A stretch of 64,000 nt of DNA from Anaerolineae bacterium (lineage in GTDB: Bacteria > Chloroflexota > Anaerolineae > Aggregatilineales > Phototrophicaceae): assembly GCA_022843745.1 (NCBI GenBank), contig JALHNB010000006.1, positions 28,602 through 92,601 of the forward strand. Reading direction: 5' to 3'. The position numbers and the translations under genes were made by a program. Under the pieces are notes generated by a model that did no database searches, had not been told where the DNA came from, and saw only the letters and a list, made by a program, of their open reading frames with translations. Every line of letters starts with the position of its first letter. Within the stretch, counting starts at the first letter, position 1. Of the stretch, positions 52,846-61,079 are shown in pieces.

Positions 52846-53949
52846 ATGGAAGTCGATTATAAAGCGCGGCAGGATCGCCTGCGTGAGATTGCAGGTGTCA
52901 ACACCGTCATTATCGTCCCCGGCGCGAGTATGGTCTATTTTACCGGGCTGCGCTTTCACCTGTCAGAGCGCCCGGTTTTAGCCGTATTCACTCCAGATGG
53001 CAACCTGTCGTTTATCATCCCGGAACTCGAAGTCCCCAAGCTGCGTGAACGCCCCGATCTCGAAGCACGTGCCTTCGCCTGGTCGGATACGGACGGCTAT
53101 GAAGGCGCGTTTGAAGGTGTCGTCAACGAATTGGGCCTGCGCGGCGGGACGTTGGGCGTGGATGGCCTATCCATGCGCGTGACCGAGTGGCTGGCCTTCC
53201 AGAATATTGATTCCTCCCTGAAGGTAAAGCCTGTCGAGCGCGATATTATCCGCATTATGGCGCACAAAATGCCGGATGAAGTCGAATCTATGCGTCAGGC
53301 TGTTAAAATCAGCGAAAAAGCGCTGGAAAATCTGATGACCTGGGTCAAGCCGGGTATGACCGAACGGGAAATCGCCATCCGGTTAAGCGAGGAACTTGCC
53401 GCATTAGGCAGCCAGGGTATCGCTTTCGAGCCGCTGGTGCAGACTGGCCCCAACAGCGCCCTTCCACACGGGATGTTGACGGATCGCGTATTGCAGGCCG
53501 ACGAATTTTTGTTGATCGACTACGGCGGCGCGATGAACAGCTATCCAGCAGATATTACGCGCACCTTCTGCCTGGGCAAACCAACGGACGAAATGCGCAA
53601 AATTTACGACACAGTTTTACGCGCCAACGAAGCCGCCCGCAACGTTTCCGGGCCAGGTGTCGCGATGGGTACGGTAGACAAAGCCGCGCGTGATGTGATT
53701 ACGGCGGCGGGTTATGGTCAATATTTCATTCATCGCACCGGACATGGGCTGGGCATCGGCGGTCACGAGGCGATTCCACAGATCGCTTCTGGTGTTGAAG
53801 ATTTACTCGAACCGGGGATGGCATTCACGATTGAACCGGGGATTTATATCCCGAATCTCGGCGGTGTACGTATCGAAGATAACGTCGTCGTCACTGAAAC
53901 GGGTATCGACCTGCTGACTTCCTATCCTCGCCAGCTAACGCTCTCGTAA
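52846..53949 (+). CDS. M24-family Xaa-Pro aminopeptidase/dipeptidase
   Basis: 367 residues from the ATG at 52846 with GGAGG 5 nt upstream. An N-terminal creatinase-like domain (~1-125) precedes the pita-bread fold. The dinuclear metal ligands are all visible: two Asp in LIDYGGAMNSYPADITRTF, His in HRTGHGLGIGGHE, Glu in AFTIEPGIYIP and Glu in GVRIEDNVVV. It cleaves N-terminal residues before proline in the cytosol. It appears monocistronic; dispersed repeats follow it. Confidence 0.93.
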   Translation: MEVDYKARQDRLREIAGVNTVIIVPGASMVYFTGLRFHLSERPVLAVFTPDGNLSFIIPELEVPKLRERPDLEARAFAWSDTDGYEGAFEGVVNELGLRGGTLGVDGLSMRVTEWLAFQNIDSSLKVKPVERDIIRIMAHKMPDEVESMRQAVKISEKALENLMTWVKPGMTEREIAIRLSEELAALGSQGIAFEPLVQTGPNSALPHGMLTDRVLQADEFLLIDYGGAMNSYPADITRTFCLGKPTDEMRKIYDTVLRANEAARNVSGPGVAMGTVDKAARDVITAAGYGQYFIHRTGHGLGIGGHEAIPQIASGVEDLLEPGMAFTIEPGIYIPNLGGVRIEDNVVVTETGIDLLTSYPRQLTLS

Positions 53950-53960
53950 ATTGTGGGTTC

Positions 53961-53988
53961 GTAGGGGCGGCTCGCGAGCCGCCCCTAC
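53961..53988. repeat. Perfect 28-bp dispersed palindrome
   Basis: GTAGGGGCGGCTCG followed by its exact reverse complement. Same family as 36830, 40232 and 57711 (GTAGGG...CCCTAC core). It lies 12 nt after the peptidase stop and could fold as a terminator-like stem, though without T-run. Confidence 0.8.
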
Positions 53989-54011
53989 CAATGATGTGAT
54001 ATTCAAATTTT

Positions 54012-54053
54012 ACTCCCCGCCCTATTGCGATGGGGAGGGGCTGGGGGTGGGGA
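54012..54053. repeat. Dispersed C-rich/G-rich hairpin repeat (copy 2)
   Basis: ACTCCCC, a short loop, then TGGGGAGGGGCTGGGGGTGGGG. It matches the copy at 41229 in the G-rich arm and lies between the peptidase and the convergent isomerase. Confidence 0.7.
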
Positions 54054-54083
54054 TTTCTTCTGCGGTAAAAAATTTCTTTTGAA

Positions 54084-54953
54084 CTAGCAACCAGACAGGA
54101 AACGCGCACCCTGCAAATTGCCAAGCTTTTCGCCAGCTTCTGTGCCGTTGAAATTCTCGTCCTCAAGCTCAATCGAGACAGCGCCCGCGTAACCATTGTC
54201 CTTGAGAACATTGAAAACCGTCGTCCAACTGGTGATGCCCTGACCGGGGATGGTATAGCGCCACGCCATCGAGCCGAAGCCATATTGCTTGCCAAATGTC
54301 GGCGGTTGTTCATGACCGTATTCGTAAAGATTTTCGGAGTTTAACTCGGTGTCTTTTCCGTGTACATGGAACACGCGCGTTGCAAATTCACGCAGGAAAC
54401 GCAGCGGGTCAATGCCCATACGAATCAGATGTGAAGGGTCGTAATTCACACCCATTGATTTTGACGGAACCTGCTTGAAAAATGCGCGGTAGCCTTCTGG
54501 TGTGCAGACCAGCGCTCCCGGCCCCGGCCATCCCTCGACGACGATATGCGCGTTATTGGCCTCCAGCACTGGAGCGATCTCGTTAAAACTCTCGACCAGA
54601 TAGCCGAAATTTTCCGCGCGTGGCAAGGCAGTATCTTCCGGCAGCATCACCAGGAAATGATTCGTCGGGCCATTTTTCGCACAAGCCTTGATATATTCGG
54701 TGTTTTTGGCAATCGCGTCCTTACGCTTGGCCTTGTCCGCCGAGATCATGCCCTGCCATTCACCAAAATCGACGGAGCCAACGCGCAGTCCAGCGTCAAT
54801 GACTTGTTTCCCAGCGGTGTCACCATCGCGTCCCAGATCAATGACTTCCAGATCAGATTCCTTGACCCATTTAATAACTGCCGAAAGGTCTTTCTGCCAA
54901 TCCGACCAGCCACGACGGATGCCAATCGGGAAGCCGCCCGTTCTTGTTTTCAT
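54084..54953 (-). CDS. Sugar phosphate isomerase/epimerase-like TIM barrel
   Basis: 289 residues of the xylose-isomerase-like/AP-endonuclease-2 fold. DLEVIDLGRDGD, ANNAHIVVEGWPGPGALV, GVNYDPSHLIRMGIDPL, VFHVHGKDTEL and the C-terminal GAVSIELEDENF carry the usual metal-binding Glu/Asp/His pattern (Glu in VEGW, Asp/His in YDPSH, His in HVHGKD, Glu in IELED). Members include IolE and hexulose epimerases; the exact substrate cannot be assigned. It is alone, converging on the peptidase. Confidence 0.85.
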   Translation of the reverse strand: MKTRTGGFPIGIRRGWSDWQKDLSAVIKWVKESDLEVIDLGRDGDTAGKQVIDAGLRVGSVDFGEWQGMISADKAKRKDAIAKNTEYIKACAKNGPTNHFLVMLPEDTALPRAENFGYLVESFNEIAPVLEANNAHIVVEGWPGPGALVCTPEGYRAFFKQVPSKSMGVNYDPSHLIRMGIDPLRFLREFATRVFHVHGKDTELNSENLYEYGHEQPPTFGKQYGFGSMAWRYTIPGQGITSWTTVFNVLKDNGYAGAVSIELEDENFNGTEAGEKLGNLQGARFLSGC

Positions 54954-55067
54954 AATGAATTTCCTCTTGTTTGGGTAATATAAAAAATGTTCTGAGCGAT
55001 ATATAAAACCGCTAGAACATGATTATATCCCAGATTTCGAGGGCAATATGAAACGGTCTGAATGGAC

Positions 55068-55430
55068 TCAGAGCGTGGCTTCGTCGGCATCTTCTTCGTC
55101 GGCTCTGGTCGGGATGATCTTACGATCCAGCATAATACGCAGGATATTCGGCTCATAGCCTGTCACACGCGCGGCGCGGGTCAAAAACTCATCGCTCAAC
55201 ATCCATTCCGGCAGATCACCGTTCAGAACGTACTCGGCGACCACAGGCTTGACTCCCAGCAGCTTGGCAAAGCCGTCTGAAGTTAAACCCTGGCGTTTGA
55301 GTCCAGCCGCGAGGAAATGCCCCAGCAACTGCGCGTTGCGGGTCGTTTCAGGTGCTACGTGGTGGTTGATTTGCTGTTTGCGCGTCTCAACCATCACTTG
55401 CTGGTGAAGTAAATCGAACCATTCAGTCAT
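55068..55430 (-). CDS. XRE-like helix-turn-helix protein coupled to a sigma factor
   Basis: 120 residues. A central helix-turn-helix (FLAAGLKRQGLTSDGFAKLLGVKPVVAEYVLNGDLP) reads like a degenerate XRE domain with long second helix. The N-terminal ~30 residues and acidic C-terminus (TRADEEDADEATL) are unlike known regulators. Its start overlaps the stop of the sigma-factor gene by 4 nt, so it is co-translated. It may modulate that sigma factor, in the position where an anti-sigma factor usually sits, but it has no membrane segment. Confidence 0.65.
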   Translation of the reverse strand: MTEWFDLLHQQVMVETRKQQINHHVAPETTRNAQLLGHFLAAGLKRQGLTSDGFAKLLGVKPVVAEYVLNGDLPEWMLSDEFLTRAARVTGYEPNILRIMLDRKIIPTRADEEDADEATL

Positions 55431-56110
55431 GTTTTGCTCCTGTTCTTATGAAAGCTCATCGCAGCCATGTGGACCTGAATGGTGTCTTTGGCGCGTGCGA
55501 GGATCATTGATATCGACTCGGGCTTGACCCCGTAGTCTGCGGCCATTTCCTTCGGGGTTTCGCGCCAGATCAAACGACGCATCACGATTTCACGCTCACG
55601 TGGTTTCAACCGTTGTAATGCCGCGTCCAGCGCCACCATGCTTTCGCGCATCGCGACTTCGTTTTCCGGGCTTTCCCCCACCAGGCCATGAACGTACATG
55701 AATAAATCTAAACTCAGTCCATTTTCAACCGCATTATCTTCAATCTCATCAAAAGAAATCGCATTATGTTTGACTTTATGATTCAGGGTCTGGATGTGGT
55801 GGCGGGCAATCGAGCGCAGCCAGTTATAAAATTTATCCTCACCCTGCCAATCAAATTTGTCGATTTCCTTCACGACGGTCATCCAGGTCTCTTGTTGAAT
55901 ATCCTCGACCCAATCCGTCGATAACTGGCGCTTTCTGAGTGAAATTGTGATGTCGCGCCGCAGATCACGCGCATGATGTTGCAGCAGTATTTCCCAGGCT
56001 CGGTTATCCCACACCTTTAATTGATTGACCCACTCCTGTCGATCAATGGGCATCATCACAGACGTTTCTATTTCATGCGATGCGGGAGCAAGATTCAGCT
56101 CATGTGTCAT
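55427..56110 (-). CDS. ECF-like RNA polymerase sigma factor
   Basis: 227 residues. Region 2 is visible in WEILLQHHARDLRRDI, STDWVEDIQQETWMTVVKEIDKFDW and FYNWLRSIARHHIQTLNHK, and region 4 in ALQRLKPREREIVMRRLIWRETPKEMAADYGVKPESISMILARAKDTI. Between them a ~45-residue linker separates the two, longer than in a minimal ECF. It would direct RNA polymerase to a small stress or envelope regulon. Its N-terminal ~25 residues are extra. The XRE-like gene follows with a 4-nt overlap. Confidence 0.85.
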   Translation of the reverse strand: MTHELNLAPASHEIETSVMMPIDRQEWVNQLKVWDNRAWEILLQHHARDLRRDITISLRKRQLSTDWVEDIQQETWMTVVKEIDKFDWQGEDKFYNWLRSIARHHIQTLNHKVKHNAISFDEIEDNAVENGLSLDLFMYVHGLVGESPENEVAMRESMVALDAALQRLKPREREIVMRRLIWRETPKEMAADYGVKPESISMILARAKDTIQVHMAAMSFHKNRSKT

Positions 56111-56264
56111 TACTTGTCTTCTCCATTACATCTCCTATAGCTTTAATGTATCGACACCAGTATTTCTTTACAAATTGCGTTCTTTTCAGTTCCCGCGTAG
56201 CAGGTAATTCAAAAACCCGCTAGAATTAAACTACTATCAAACTGACCACCGCCGGAGCAACAAC

Positions 56265-57401
56265 GTGGATTTGGACAAACAACTCGACAGTCAGGCAATC
56301 GTCGATGGCTTGGGACAGGGCGTTCTGGTTTTCGACAGCGCCGGACGGCTGGTGCTGGATAACTTAGCGGCACGCACGATGCTGGGGACTGATCTCAAGC
56401 TCATTCGATCCGAAGGCTGGACAGCAGCGGCGGTACTTTTCAACAGCGGCCAGCGCGACCCCAGCGCCATGATCGACGCGGCACGCAAAAAATCGCTGGA
56501 TTCCGCACGTCCTGTTCGCTTTCATACCTACCGCGCCGGCGAATATATTCCCTGTTGGGCGGCCACCATTCACGGTAAAAGTGGCGATGTCTACACGATG
56601 ATTACGATTGACGCGCCGGATTGGTCAGTTGTGAATGATCTGATCGGGCGCTTCCGCGACGAGGTGACAGAGGCGGTGGACTCCACTCAGGGTCATATTT
56701 CGCTGATTACCCAGACCATGAATCACCCTAAGCCGAAAGACACGATTGAGACGGTTACGAAGCGCATCTCCGGCTTCACGCGCCTGATCTCGACTCATAT
56801 GTACCGCGCTGGCCTGCTGATGGAATTGCTGGGACGGCTGGAAGCGCTGCGTACTGGTACGCTCACAATTACCATTCGATCAAAACGACAGAAAATTGAA
56901 CTGGCGGAGTTTGTCGAGGATTTTATCGAAGAACTCGACGAAAAGGCGCTTATTGATCCCGAATCAGAAGAACAGGATTATCGAGCGCGTTTGCAGATGG
57001 AAATCCCCGATGATCTGGCACTGATGGCCTCCCCAGATCATCTGACAATTATCTTGCGGGACATGCTGCGGAATGCTATTATGTACAGCATCAAGGCATC
57101 GCCGATCAAGATCACGGCATCGGTACAGAATCAAAATATCCAGATCAACGTGATCGACGAAGGCTATGGTGTCCGCGCGAAAGAATTTGACCGAGTTTTT
57201 CAGGCTTTTCAGCGCGCACGTCAGCCGCAGGTGATCGCCGAATTCGGCTACGGCCTGAGTTTATATCTTTGCAAACACGAGGTAGAAGCGATGAACGGTG
57301 GATTATGGTTTACCAGTGAAGAAGGTGTCGGCAGCACCTTCAGCCTCAAACTGCCTGTGTGGCAGGATACCGAATCCTCTCGCTCCTCTTCTGATTCATA
57401 A
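56265..57401 (+). CDS. PAS-GHKL kinase-like protein without clear phosphoacceptor
   Basis: 378 residues, GTG start. A PAS-like N-terminus (IVDGLGQGVLVFDSAGRLVLDN), a helical dimerisation region (~145-210) and a GHKL ATPase with N box ILRDMLRNAIMYSIK, G1 VIDEGYGVR, F box FQAFQRAR and G2 EFGYGLSLYLCKHEVEAMNG. The helical region lacks the H-E-x-R-T-P box: the only candidate is His in TQGHISLITQTM. It may therefore act as an ATP-dependent conformational protein or phosphorylate another way. It is divergently placed from the sigma-factor operon and ends before a tandem repeat. Confidence 0.8.
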   Translation: MDLDKQLDSQAIVDGLGQGVLVFDSAGRLVLDNLAARTMLGTDLKLIRSEGWTAAAVLFNSGQRDPSAMIDAARKKSLDSARPVRFHTYRAGEYIPCWAATIHGKSGDVYTMITIDAPDWSVVNDLIGRFRDEVTEAVDSTQGHISLITQTMNHPKPKDTIETVTKRISGFTRLISTHMYRAGLLMELLGRLEALRTGTLTITIRSKRQKIELAEFVEDFIEELDEKALIDPESEEQDYRARLQMEIPDDLALMASPDHLTIILRDMLRNAIMYSIKASPIKITASVQNQNIQINVIDEGYGVRAKEFDRVFQAFQRARQPQVIAEFGYGLSLYLCKHEVEAMNGGLWFTSEEGVGSTFSLKLPVWQDTESSRSSSDS

Positions 57402-57426
57402 CCCATATACTGCCTGTAACACCCGG

Positions 57427-57520
57427 ACGCTTGACCTGGATGAACAGGTCGGGCGTTTTTGTTTTGTGTTGCGTGAACAGGTCGGGCGTTTTTGTTTTGT
57501 GTCGAATAAACAGGGCGTTT
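57427..57520 (+). terminator. Terminator embedded in a 33-bp tandem repeat
   Basis: GACCTG and CAGGTC form a stem with outer CGC/GCG pairing, followed by GTTTTTG. The 3' arm unit (TGAACAGGTCGGGCGTTTTT plus GTTTTGTGTTGCG) is repeated at 57441 and 57474 and partly a third time near 57507. The last trace abuts the ribosome site of the next gene. Confidence 0.65.
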
Positions 57521-57533
57521 TGTGGAGGAATCA

Positions 57534-57707
57534 ATGCACATTGACTTTTTGACACCGCAGGTTTTTGACTTATTGATCGTCGTCGTGATTATTCTCGGCC
57601 TGGCGCTGGCAGCTGTGCGCCTTTATGCCGATCTCACACGCCCGCTGCCAGCCTCTCGACGTTCACTTTCCGAGGACGACACCGACCCTCATAAACCCAG
57701 AAATTAG
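57534..57707 (+). CDS. Small single-pass membrane protein upstream of serS
   Basis: 57 residues from the ATG at 57534 with GGAGG 5 nt before it. One transmembrane helix (~12-32, FDLLIVVVIILGLALAAVRLY) and a charged tail (PASRRSLSEDDTDPHKPRN). No family recognised. The strong ribosome site and typical membrane composition make it a credible small gene. Confidence 0.55.
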   Translation: MHIDFLTPQVFDLLIVVVIILGLALAAVRLYADLTRPLPASRRSLSEDDTDPHKPRN

Positions 57708-57710
57708 CTC

Positions 57711-57740
57711 GTAGGGACAGGTCTGAGACTGCCGCCCTAC
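57711..57740. repeat. Dispersed GTAGGG...CCCTAC palindrome, diverged copy
   Basis: A 30-nt imperfect inverted repeat GTAGGGACAGGTCT / AGACTGCCGCCCTAC just upstream of serS. Same outer GTAGGG/CCCTAC as the other copies. Confidence 0.6.
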
Positions 57741-57801
57741 AGAAAATATTTATCACGATTTTGTGGTACACCATTTACCACATCGAAGAAAGGAAACGAT
57801 C

Positions 57802-59220
57802 ATGCTTGACATCGCGCTTATTCGCGAAAAACCGGATTGGATGAAAGAACAGATCGCCAAACTCAACGACCCGGCGGCACTCAGCCGGATCGACGCAATT
57901 CTCACGCTCGACCAACAGCGCCGCACCCTGCTCACCGAAAGTGAGGCGATCCAGGCGCATCGCAACCGCCTGAACAAAAGCGTCGGACGGCTGCGCGGCG
58001 ATAAAAAGCTGGATGATGCACTGCGCGGTACGATAGCTCTTAAAACTGCCGAGGCCATCGCCGCCGGAGACTATGATCGCGCGACAGAAATTGTCGAAAG
58101 TGGCGGTCAGGGCATCACGTCGGAAAAAGTCGATCTCGCCGCCGCGCTCGATAAACTCAGCGATGCCCTGCGCGAAATGGGCGAACGAGTCAACGCCCTC
58201 AACGCGCAGATTGACGATGTAGACGAAAAGCTGAAAGAAAATATGCTGTGGATTCCGAATATCCCGCATGAGAGCGTCCCCGTTTTCGACAGCGAGGAAC
58301 ACAATATCGCCTGGATTCCCGAAGGCGACTTTTATGAGTTCGACTTCTCGCCCAAGCCGCACTGGGATCTCGGCCCGGCACTGGACATCATCGACTTGGA
58401 ACGCGGCGTGAAACTCGCTGGTTCGCGCGGTTACGTGCTCAAAGGCATGGGTGCGCGGTTGCAGCGGGCGTTGATTCAATTTTTCCTCGACAGCGCCGGA
58501 AAAAAGGGCTTCACCGAAGTCTACCTGCCCTACATGGTTCGTGAAGAAATGCTCTACGGCTCGGCGCAGTTCCCCAAATTCCGCGATGTGGTGTATTTTG
58601 ACGCTGATGCCGAAATGTACATGCTGCCGACAGCGGAGGTCGCTATCGCCAACCTGCACCGCGACGAAATTCTGGATGAATCGCAGCTTCCACTCTATTA
58701 CGTCGGACACACGCCCTGTTTCCGTCGCGAAAAAATGAGCGCCGGACGCGACACACGCGGGATCAAGCGCGTTCACCAGTTCGAAAAAGTCGAGATGTTC
58801 AAATTCACATCGCCGGAAACCAGCTACGCCGAAATGGAATCAATGACCGAAGCCGCCAGCGACCTGTGTCGCGCCTTAAAAATTCCGTTCCGCCGCCTGG
58901 AAATCGTCACAGGCGACCTGGGCTTTAGCGCGACGAAAAAATATGACATCGAAATGTGGGCACCGGGCTGCGAGGAATGGCTGGAAGTCAGCTCGTGCAG
59001 CAACACCGAGGCGTTCCAGGCACGCCGCGCCAATATCCGCTACCGCGCTAAAGATCAGAAACGCCCACAGTATGTCCACACGCTCAACGGCAGCGGCCTG
59101 GGCATGACGCGCACGATTATCGCGATCATGGAAAATTATCAGCAGGCCGACGGCAGCATTGTCGTGCCAGACGTTTTGCGCTCGTACATGGGCGGCCTTG
59201 AGGTGATTACGAAGGCGTAA
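57802..59220 (+). CDS. serS: Seryl-tRNA synthetase
   Basis: 472 residues from the ATG at 57802; GGAAACGATC lies upstream and the standard MLDIALIREKPDW start follows. It charges tRNA-Ser with serine. The N-terminal coiled-coil arm (~25-150) is longer than usual by roughly 45 residues: a stretch around AAGDYDRATEIVESGGQG is inserted. Class-II motifs: TPCFRREKMSAGRDTRGIKR (motif 2) and NGSGLGMTRTIIAIMENYQ (motif 3), with MWAPGCEEWLEVSS in between. Two nucleotides separate it from the phosphatase gene. Confidence 0.97.
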   Translation: MLDIALIREKPDWMKEQIAKLNDPAALSRIDAILTLDQQRRTLLTESEAIQAHRNRLNKSVGRLRGDKKLDDALRGTIALKTAEAIAAGDYDRATEIVESGGQGITSEKVDLAAALDKLSDALREMGERVNALNAQIDDVDEKLKENMLWIPNIPHESVPVFDSEEHNIAWIPEGDFYEFDFSPKPHWDLGPALDIIDLERGVKLAGSRGYVLKGMGARLQRALIQFFLDSAGKKGFTEVYLPYMVREEMLYGSAQFPKFRDVVYFDADAEMYMLPTAEVAIANLHRDEILDESQLPLYYVGHTPCFRREKMSAGRDTRGIKRVHQFEKVEMFKFTSPETSYAEMESMTEAASDLCRALKIPFRRLEIVTGDLGFSATKKYDIEMWAPGCEEWLEVSSCSNTEAFQARRANIRYRAKDQKRPQYVHTLNGSGLGMTRTIIAIMENYQQADGSIVVPDVLRSYMGGLEVITKA

Positions 59221-59222
59221 CG

Positions 59223-60017
59223 ATGCAAATCACATGGGGACAGGCGACAGATACCGGACTTGTGCGCAAGCAAAATGAGGATGCCGTTTTCTCGCTCTAC
59301 ATGCGCGGTGATGGTGCTGCCGCCCTCCCCAATTTTGGAATATTCATCGTCGCGGATGGGATGGGTGAATCTAGCGCCGGAGCGAAGGCGGCAAAAATTG
59401 CTGTTCAAACAATTGCCGAGAGTTTGCTAAATACATTATTCAAATCTACGGATGTTGTTCATCCTGCGCTTAAAATGGAAGAGGCAATTGTATCAGCATT
59501 CCATGCAGCCAATATCGGCATAATGAAAGAGTTCAATAATTCTTCTGGTCGCGGTGCTGGATCGGCAGTTACGGCATTAATAGTTATAGGAGATGATATA
59601 TATATTGGGCATCTCGGTGATACCATTGCTGTAGCCATCTCATCTGATGATGTTAAACAATTGACACGAATACATCGAGTTCTGGTACCGAGACGATTCA
59701 TAACTAATTACGATTCAGCCACTCAAGAACCAGAAAATGAAATGGTAAACGCCTTGTATCGCGCACTCGGCCAAACTGAAGATTTAGAAGTCGATACGGT
59801 TTCGCTTAAACTGATACCGAATTCATGGCTGGTATTGGTCAGTGACGGATTGTTACCATACAGCGATTCCAATGAGGTACAAATTGCTGACGAAGTGAAA
59901 AATACTATCATAAAGGCCGCTGATCCCCAACAAGCCTGCGACCAATTGATCGCGCTTGCGAACAAACGCAGCGGCGAAGATAACGCCAGCGTGATTGTGA
60001 TTAAGGTGTCGCAATAA
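59223..60017 (+). CDS. PP2C-family Ser/Thr protein phosphatase
   Basis: 264 residues. Metal-binding Asp residues in RKQNEDAVFS, FIVADGMGESSAGAKAAK, VLVSDGLLPYSD and GEDNASVIVIKV are the Stp1-type PP2C motifs. It dephosphorylates Ser/Thr kinase targets, such as those of the receiver-kinase at 47612, though this link is inference. The middle of the gene (about 59400-59750) is richer in A+T than the flanks. It starts 2 nt after serS. Confidence 0.92.
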   Translation: MQITWGQATDTGLVRKQNEDAVFSLYMRGDGAAALPNFGIFIVADGMGESSAGAKAAKIAVQTIAESLLNTLFKSTDVVHPALKMEEAIVSAFHAANIGIMKEFNNSSGRGAGSAVTALIVIGDDIYIGHLGDTIAVAISSDDVKQLTRIHRVLVPRRFITNYDSATQEPENEMVNALYRALGQTEDLEVDTVSLKLIPNSWLVLVSDGLLPYSDSNEVQIADEVKNTIIKAADPQQACDQLIALANKRSGEDNASVIVIKVSQ

Positions 60018-60036
60018 AGAGGCAAACTTCCTATAA

Positions 60037-60186
60037 TCAGCCGATGGTCATCCCATCCCGCAGCACCAGCTTGACCCAATTCCGCGCCTTGCCATCGGGA
60101 GTCAAAATAGGATCGGCGGATTTTTCCTGGTGCAGTATTCCGCCAACCCAAAAGGGAATATTCGAAGTGTTTTTAGAAGTTGATTG
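60037..60186 (-). pseudogene. Possible C-terminal fragment of a lost gene
   Basis: In the 183-bp gap a 49-codon frame without a start codon reads FWVGGILHQEKSADPIL and ends KARNWVKLVLRDGMTIG, a natural-looking C-terminus. It begins right after a TAG, 14 nt beyond the RraA-type gene. It may be the remnant of an enzyme gene; no family is identified. Confidence 0.3.
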
Positions 60187-60200
60187 CTAAAATCTGACCG

Positions 60201-60974
60201 CTACCCCTGCGTCTTCCGCCATTCTTCGTACTCACGCTGGCCTTCTTCGTTCAGCGGATAATATTTCTTCAACGCGCCGCCCTCGGCTAATTTCATGCGG
60301 CTGAACACTTCCCAATCCTCATGTTCTTTGGTCTGTTCGGCGACACGTTCGGCCATCTGCGCCGGGATCATGACCGCGCCGTCATCGTCCGCGATGATGA
60401 TATCCCCCGGCAGAACCAGCACACGGCTGATCGCTGTCGGCACGTTGTACGCCCAGGGATAGAGCGAAGCTTGCGAGGCATAATTGGGCGTGAAGCCGAC
60501 TGTCCATAGCGGCACGCCGATTTCCTGCACGTGTGGCCAATCGCGAATGCAGCCGTCCACGACGATACCGACTCCACCGCGCCCTTTAAAATAGGTGATG
60601 AGCATTTCGCCCAGGCATCCGGTATAGGGATCGCCATGTGCGCCAATCGTCAAGACATCGCCGGGCTGGACTGCGTCGAGTACCGACCACAACGCGCTCT
60701 TTTTCTCGCTACCTTCCTGCGCCAACCCGGAAGCAACATCCTCGCGCTGCGGCATAAATTGGAGCGTAACAGCCGGGCCGACCACCTTTGAACCGGGCTT
60801 ACGCGGAACTGGCCCCTGGATAAAGGTCTGCCGGATGCCCATTTTGTGCAGCATGGCGCTGGCTGTCGCGCTGCTGACTCCGTACAACCGCTTAATCAGT
60901 TCAGGGTCAGGCCGTTGAAATTCCGGGCCGGAAATCGGAAGTTGTATACCGGATGGTGGAATGAGGTCAGTCAT
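60201..60974 (-). CDS. RraA-family aldolase/regulator-like protein
   Basis: 257 residues. The conserved strand pattern of the RraA/4-hydroxy-4-methyl-2-oxoglutarate aldolase fold is visible: GPAVTLQFMP, VLTIGAHGDPYTGCLGEMLI, GVGIVVDGCIRDWPHVQEIGVPLWTVG (with the Arg/Asp that bind metal and pyruvate) and PGDIIIADDDGAVMIP. Family members cleave 4-hydroxy-2-oxo acids or regulate RNase E. Placed in a sugar-catabolic neighbourhood, the aldolase role is likelier. The start is preceded by A/T-rich sequence with TTTCCTTT on the complement (AAAGGAAAT). Confidence 0.88.
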   Translation of the reverse strand: MTDLIPPSGIQLPISGPEFQRPDPELIKRLYGVSSATASAMLHKMGIRQTFIQGPVPRKPGSKVVGPAVTLQFMPQREDVASGLAQEGSEKKSALWSVLDAVQPGDVLTIGAHGDPYTGCLGEMLITYFKGRGGVGIVVDGCIRDWPHVQEIGVPLWTVGFTPNYASQASLYPWAYNVPTAISRVLVLPGDIIIADDDGAVMIPAQMAERVAEQTKEHEDWEVFSRMKLAEGGALKKYYPLNEEGQREYEEWRKTQG

Positions 60975-61079
60975 TTTATTTCCTTTAGATGAATTCTATT
61001 CGCAAAACTTAACGCAAAGCACAGGAACATTTTATATCTCTCTGTGTTCTTTGTGCCTCTGTGGTTCAAATTGCATTGC

